From: Bacillota bacterium
Lineage (GTDB): Bacteria > Bacillota > Clostridia > Christensenellales > SZUA-584
DNA: 16,314 bases
Direction: 5' to 3'
NCBI GenBank assembly: GCA_023415915.1
Contig: JAEZIZ010000141.1
Location: forward strand, 1-16,314
Position 1 is the stretch's first letter; every line of letters starts with the position of its first letter. Below the pieces are notes generated by a model. It made no database searches, had not been told where the DNA came from, and was given only the letters and a program-made list of their open reading frames with translations. Below are positions 13,531-16,314 of this stretch, one piece after another. The position numbers and the translations under genes are program-made.

Positions 13531-14751
13531 CTAAATCTTGGACTTTGATTTCGACCACATGTCGAACGCGACGGCGAACAGCACTATGAGACCTTTCGAT
13601 ACCTGCTGCAGGAAAACGTCCCAGCCTATTATCGACATGCCGTTGTTCATAACGCCCATTATAAAGCCGCCTACTATAGCGCCCCAGATGGTGCCTATGC
13701 CGCCGTAAGCGGACGCGCCGCCTATAAAGCACGCGCCTATAGCGTCAAGCTCATAGTTCTGTCCGGCGATAGGCGAAGCGGACATCGATCTTCCCGACGT
13801 AACGATGCCGGCTATTCCGGCAAGCAGTCCCATGTTCGCGTATACAAGGAACATCATTTTCTTCGTATTGACTCCGGAAAGCTCCGCCGCCTTTATATTG
13901 CCCCCCATAGCATAAAGGTGCCGTCCGGGTATCGTCTTGGTCGTAATAAAGGTATAGAGCGCAAACAGCACGGCGGCAATTATCAGTAATATCGGTATGC
14001 CTTCGTCCATTGCCAGCCAGTATGAGAAAATGTTGATGACTATAAAGAACGCAATCGCCTTTCCGATGACCGATTTAAGCGACGCTACTTCATACCCGCG
14101 CGACTTCTTGCTTTTTCTGTTCAATATCACAAACAATACATATGCGATGGAAAGTACAAGCCCGACAATCAGCGTCGTTACATTCAAAAACTCCGGCTTG
14201 TTCTTCAGGTTCAGAAAGTCGCCTATATGCAGAAAATCCGGCACGCTGTCTGGAGCAATATCGGGAAGCGAACCATTGCCTATAACTTCATAAACACCGC
14301 GCAGCGACAGCGTATTTCCCTTCAGTATGATGTTGTTAAGCCCGCGGAATACAAGCATGCCGCTTAGCGTTGTGATAAACGGCGGCACCTTGACAAAAGC
14401 TATCCAGAAGCCCTGCCACATACCGGCGGCAAGCCCCGTAATAATACTGAGTATAATAGCCAGCCAGTCGGGCAATCCATAATTCGTGGCCAAAAGACCT
14501 GACATAGCCCCAACCAAAGCGACGAGCGAGCCGACCGAAAGGTCGATGTTGCCGCCTGTTAAAATGCAGAGCATCATACCGATTGCCAGCACTATAACAT
14601 ATGTGTTTTGCCGTACCAGCATCGATACGTTTCTTGGCCAGATCAAGCTGCCGTTTGTCGCAAAGCCAAAAAACACGATGATTACCACCAGAGCAATAAT
14701 CATTCCATATTGCCGCATGTTGCGGTTGACGAATTCTTTTACCTTGTACAT
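13531..14751 (-). CDS. xylH: Xylose ABC transporter permease XylH, 406 aa
   Basis: This is the membrane channel subunit of the sugar importer (BPD_transp_2 family). About ten hydrophobic spans are visible along residues 15-398. Family landmarks are the conserved GGNIDLSVGSLVALVGA (66-82) and PPFITTLSGMLVFRG segments, and the cytoplasmic loop AMGGNIKAAELSGVNTKK (281-298) that contacts the ATPase. An insert of roughly 55 residues after the fourth span (about 145-190) is typical of XylH compared with the shorter ribose permease RbsC. The gene starts 1 base after the xylG stop, with AGGGGG 8 bases before ATG at 14751. The matching binding protein is encoded further down, beyond the regulatory genes. 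Confidence 0.93.
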   Translation of the reverse strand: MYKVKEFVNRNMRQYGMIIALVVIIVFFGFATNGSLIWPRNVSMLVRQNTYVIVLAIGMMLCILTGGNIDLSVGSLVALVGAMSGLLATNYGLPDWLAIILSIITGLAAGMWQGFWIAFVKVPPFITTLSGMLVFRGLNNIILKGNTLSLRGVYEVIGNGSLPDIAPDSVPDFLHIGDFLNLKNKPEFLNVTTLIVGLVLSIAYVLFVILNRKSKKSRGYEVASLKSVIGKAIAFFIVINIFSYWLAMDEGIPILLIIAAVLFALYTFITTKTIPGRHLYAMGGNIKAAELSGVNTKKMMFLVYANMGLLAGIAGIVTSGRSMSASPIAGQNYELDAIGACFIGGASAYGGIGTIWGAIVGGFIMGVMNNGMSIIGWDVFLQQVSKGLIVLFAVAFDMWSKSKSKI

Positions 14752-14752
14752 T

Positions 14753-16300
14753 TTAATTCCCCCTGTCGCTTCTGTCTGAACTTTGTATGATTGTCGACAT
14801 GATCCCCACCTGCGTAGCCTCTTCCGTTTTCATCTCACCGACGATCCTTCCTTCGTTCATGATATATAAGCGGTCTGTGATTCCCAGAATTTCCGGCAAC
14901 TCGGAAGAAATCATGATGACGCATTTTCCTGCCTCTGCCAATTGTATGATTATCTTGTATATCTCATACTTTGCTCCTACGTCTATGCCCCTCGTAGGTT
15001 CGTCGAGTATAAGCACATCAGGATCGGCAAATATCCATTTGCTCAATACCACCTTCTGCTGGTTTCCTCCCGAAAGGTTGCCCACTTTCTGGAACACGCT
15101 TGACGACTTGATATTAAGCTTTTCCCGATAGTTCTTTCCAATCATGATCTCTTCGTCTTCGTTTACGACGAAATTTCGGGTAATCGCTTTCAAATTGGCG
15201 AGAGTGATGTTGCGTTTTATATCCTGTATAAGTATAAGACCCGCGGTTTTCCTGTCCTCGGTAACATAAACGATACCGTTTGCTATCGCATCGCTGACCT
15301 TGTGCAGCACAATCTCTTTACCGTCTTTAATCAGCGTACCGCTAATCTTTTTTCCATACGCCCTTCCAAAAACGCTCATCGCAAGTTCCGTCCTGCCCGC
15401 GCCCATCAGGCCTGCCAGGCCGATTATCTCGCCTTTGCGTACGTTGATGTTGACATGGTCAATGACGACCTTATCCTCATCGAGAGGATCGTGCACCACC
15501 CAATCCTTTATTTCAAATCCAATCTCGCCTATCTTTGCGCTGTGTCTGGGAAACCGGTCCATAAGCTCGCGGCCCACCATATCCCTTATAATTACGCCCT
15601 CGCTTACATGCTCGCTGTTATCAAGCGTTTCTATCGTTTTACCGTCACGCAGCACCGTTATGCTGTGCGCTATTTTTATTACTTCATGTATCTTATGCGA
15701 AATGAGTATGCACGTTAAGCCGTGCACTTCGTTAAGCGTCTGCAAAAGTGAGAGAAGGTGGTCGGAATCATCGTCGTTAAGCGCCGCAGTCGGCTCGTCG
15801 AGTATCAGCAGTTCGCAGTTTTTGGACAGCGCCTTGGCTATCTCGACAAGCTGTTGTTTACCAACGCCTATGTCCTTGACCCTCGTGGTATGCTTCTCTT
15901 TTAAGCCTACCTTTTCCATGAGCTCGACAGCTTTTTTGTTGGTCTCGTCCCAGTTTATAATGCCGTTTTTCGCTCTTTCGTTCCCCAGAAAAATGTTTTC
16001 CGCTATTGTCATATAAGGGCTCAATGCCAGTTCCTGATGGATAATGGCGATGCCCGCAGCTTCGCTTTCGCTTATGTTCCTAAACCTGCACTCCGTACCT
16101 TTAAAGATGATGTTGCCGGTATACGAGCCGTACGGGTGTATCCCGCTTAAAACGTTCATAAGCGTAGACTTGCCCGCACCGTTCTCTCCGACCAGCGCAT
16201 GGATTTCGCCTTTTTTTACCTGAAAGGTAACATCTTTAAGAGCGACGACGCCAGGGAACTCTTTCGTAATATCGTCCATTTCCAGGATATACTCCGACAT
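14753..16300 (-). CDS. xylG: Xylose ABC transporter ATP-binding protein XylG, 515 aa
   Basis: Two fused ABC ATPase domains drive sugar import at the inner face of the membrane. The first has Walker A GENGAGKST (38-46), a Q loop (IIHQELALSPYMT), signature IGVGKQQL and Walker B LLILDEPTAA (164-173). The second has a degenerate Walker A, GLMGAGRTE (298-306), a full signature LSGGNQQKV (409-417) and Walker B VLILDEPTRGID (429-440). This asymmetry is normal for the carbohydrate-uptake CUT2 family (RbsA, MglA, XylG). ATG at 16300 is preceded by AAGGAG at the very edge of the window, so the gene is complete. What lies upstream, including the promoter, is not visible. Xylose specificity is inferred from the neighbouring xylH, xylF and xylA. 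Confidence 0.94.
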   Translation of the reverse strand: MSEYILEMDDITKEFPGVVALKDVTFQVKKGEIHALVGENGAGKSTLMNVLSGIHPYGSYTGNIIFKGTECRFRNISESEAAGIAIIHQELALSPYMTIAENIFLGNERAKNGIINWDETNKKAVELMEKVGLKEKHTTRVKDIGVGKQQLVEIAKALSKNCELLILDEPTAALNDDDSDHLLSLLQTLNEVHGLTCILISHKIHEVIKIAHSITVLRDGKTIETLDNSEHVSEGVIIRDMVGRELMDRFPRHSAKIGEIGFEIKDWVVHDPLDEDKVVIDHVNINVRKGEIIGLAGLMGAGRTELAMSVFGRAYGKKISGTLIKDGKEIVLHKVSDAIANGIVYVTEDRKTAGLILIQDIKRNITLANLKAITRNFVVNEDEEIMIGKNYREKLNIKSSSVFQKVGNLSGGNQQKVVLSKWIFADPDVLILDEPTRGIDVGAKYEIYKIIIQLAEAGKCVIMISSELPEILGITDRLYIMNEGRIVGEMKTEEATQVGIMSTIIQSSDRSDRGN

Positions 16301-16314
16301 TCGATCACTCCTTG

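Noticed and set aside
15300..16016. 238-aa open frame on the plus strand
   Set aside because: Antisense to xylG; the Ser/Leu-rich composition is typical of the complement of a conserved gene.

Overview
The window reads as a chromosomal segment of a Gram-positive Firmicute, most likely a clostridium-like anaerobe of moderate GC content. The support is strong AGGAGG-type ribosome binding sites, a Bacillus/Clostridium-type LexA box (GAAC-N4-GTTC), a YesM/LytS-type kinase paired with an AraC-type response regulator, and a radical-SAM/DUF4130 gene pair. All twelve genes lie on the minus strand, so transcription runs from high to low coordinates. I saw no tRNA, rRNA, CRISPR array, transposase or phage gene.

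Region A (16300 to 6199) is a D-xylose uptake, sensing and isomerisation locus. In transcription order it holds xylG (ATPase), xylH (permease), an intergenic stretch with three consecutive hairpins (two are a 40-bp tandem repeat), an unrecognised 181-aa gene, a membrane-anchored sugar-binding protein (XylFII-like), a LytS/YesM-type histidine kinase, a YesN-type AraC response regulator, a lipoprotein xylose-binding protein (XylF) and xylose isomerase (XylA). The binding protein, kinase and regulator match the layout of the XylFII-LytS sensing system known from clostridia. The likely scheme is that XylFII reports external xylose to the kinase, the regulator activates the transport genes, XylF-XylG-XylH import xylose, and XylA converts it to xylulose. 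No xylulokinase is visible.

Region B (about 6198 to 3778) holds a 440-bp noncoding stretch with inverted repeats and a candidate promoter. It is followed by an unusual gene joining a soluble chemoreceptor signalling domain directly to a cytoplasmic LacI/periplasmic-binding-type sugar domain, with no transmembrane segment. A clear intrinsic terminator closes it.

Region C (3718 to 1446) is a DNA-repair-type unit: a radical-SAM protein with a C-terminal helix-hairpin-helix, overlapped by a DUF4130 partner. Its promoter has a perfect TATAAT box and a LexA operator filling the spacer, so SOS control is predicted. Region D (1279 to 1) holds a lone saccharopine-dehydrogenase-like oxidoreductase and, at the left edge, a possible promoter for a gene outside the window.

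The most unusual items are the soluble chemoreceptor/sugar-sensor chimera, the SOS-box promoter on the radical-SAM pair, the unknown gene leading the xylose-sensing operon, and the tandem hairpin repeat with invariant stems.
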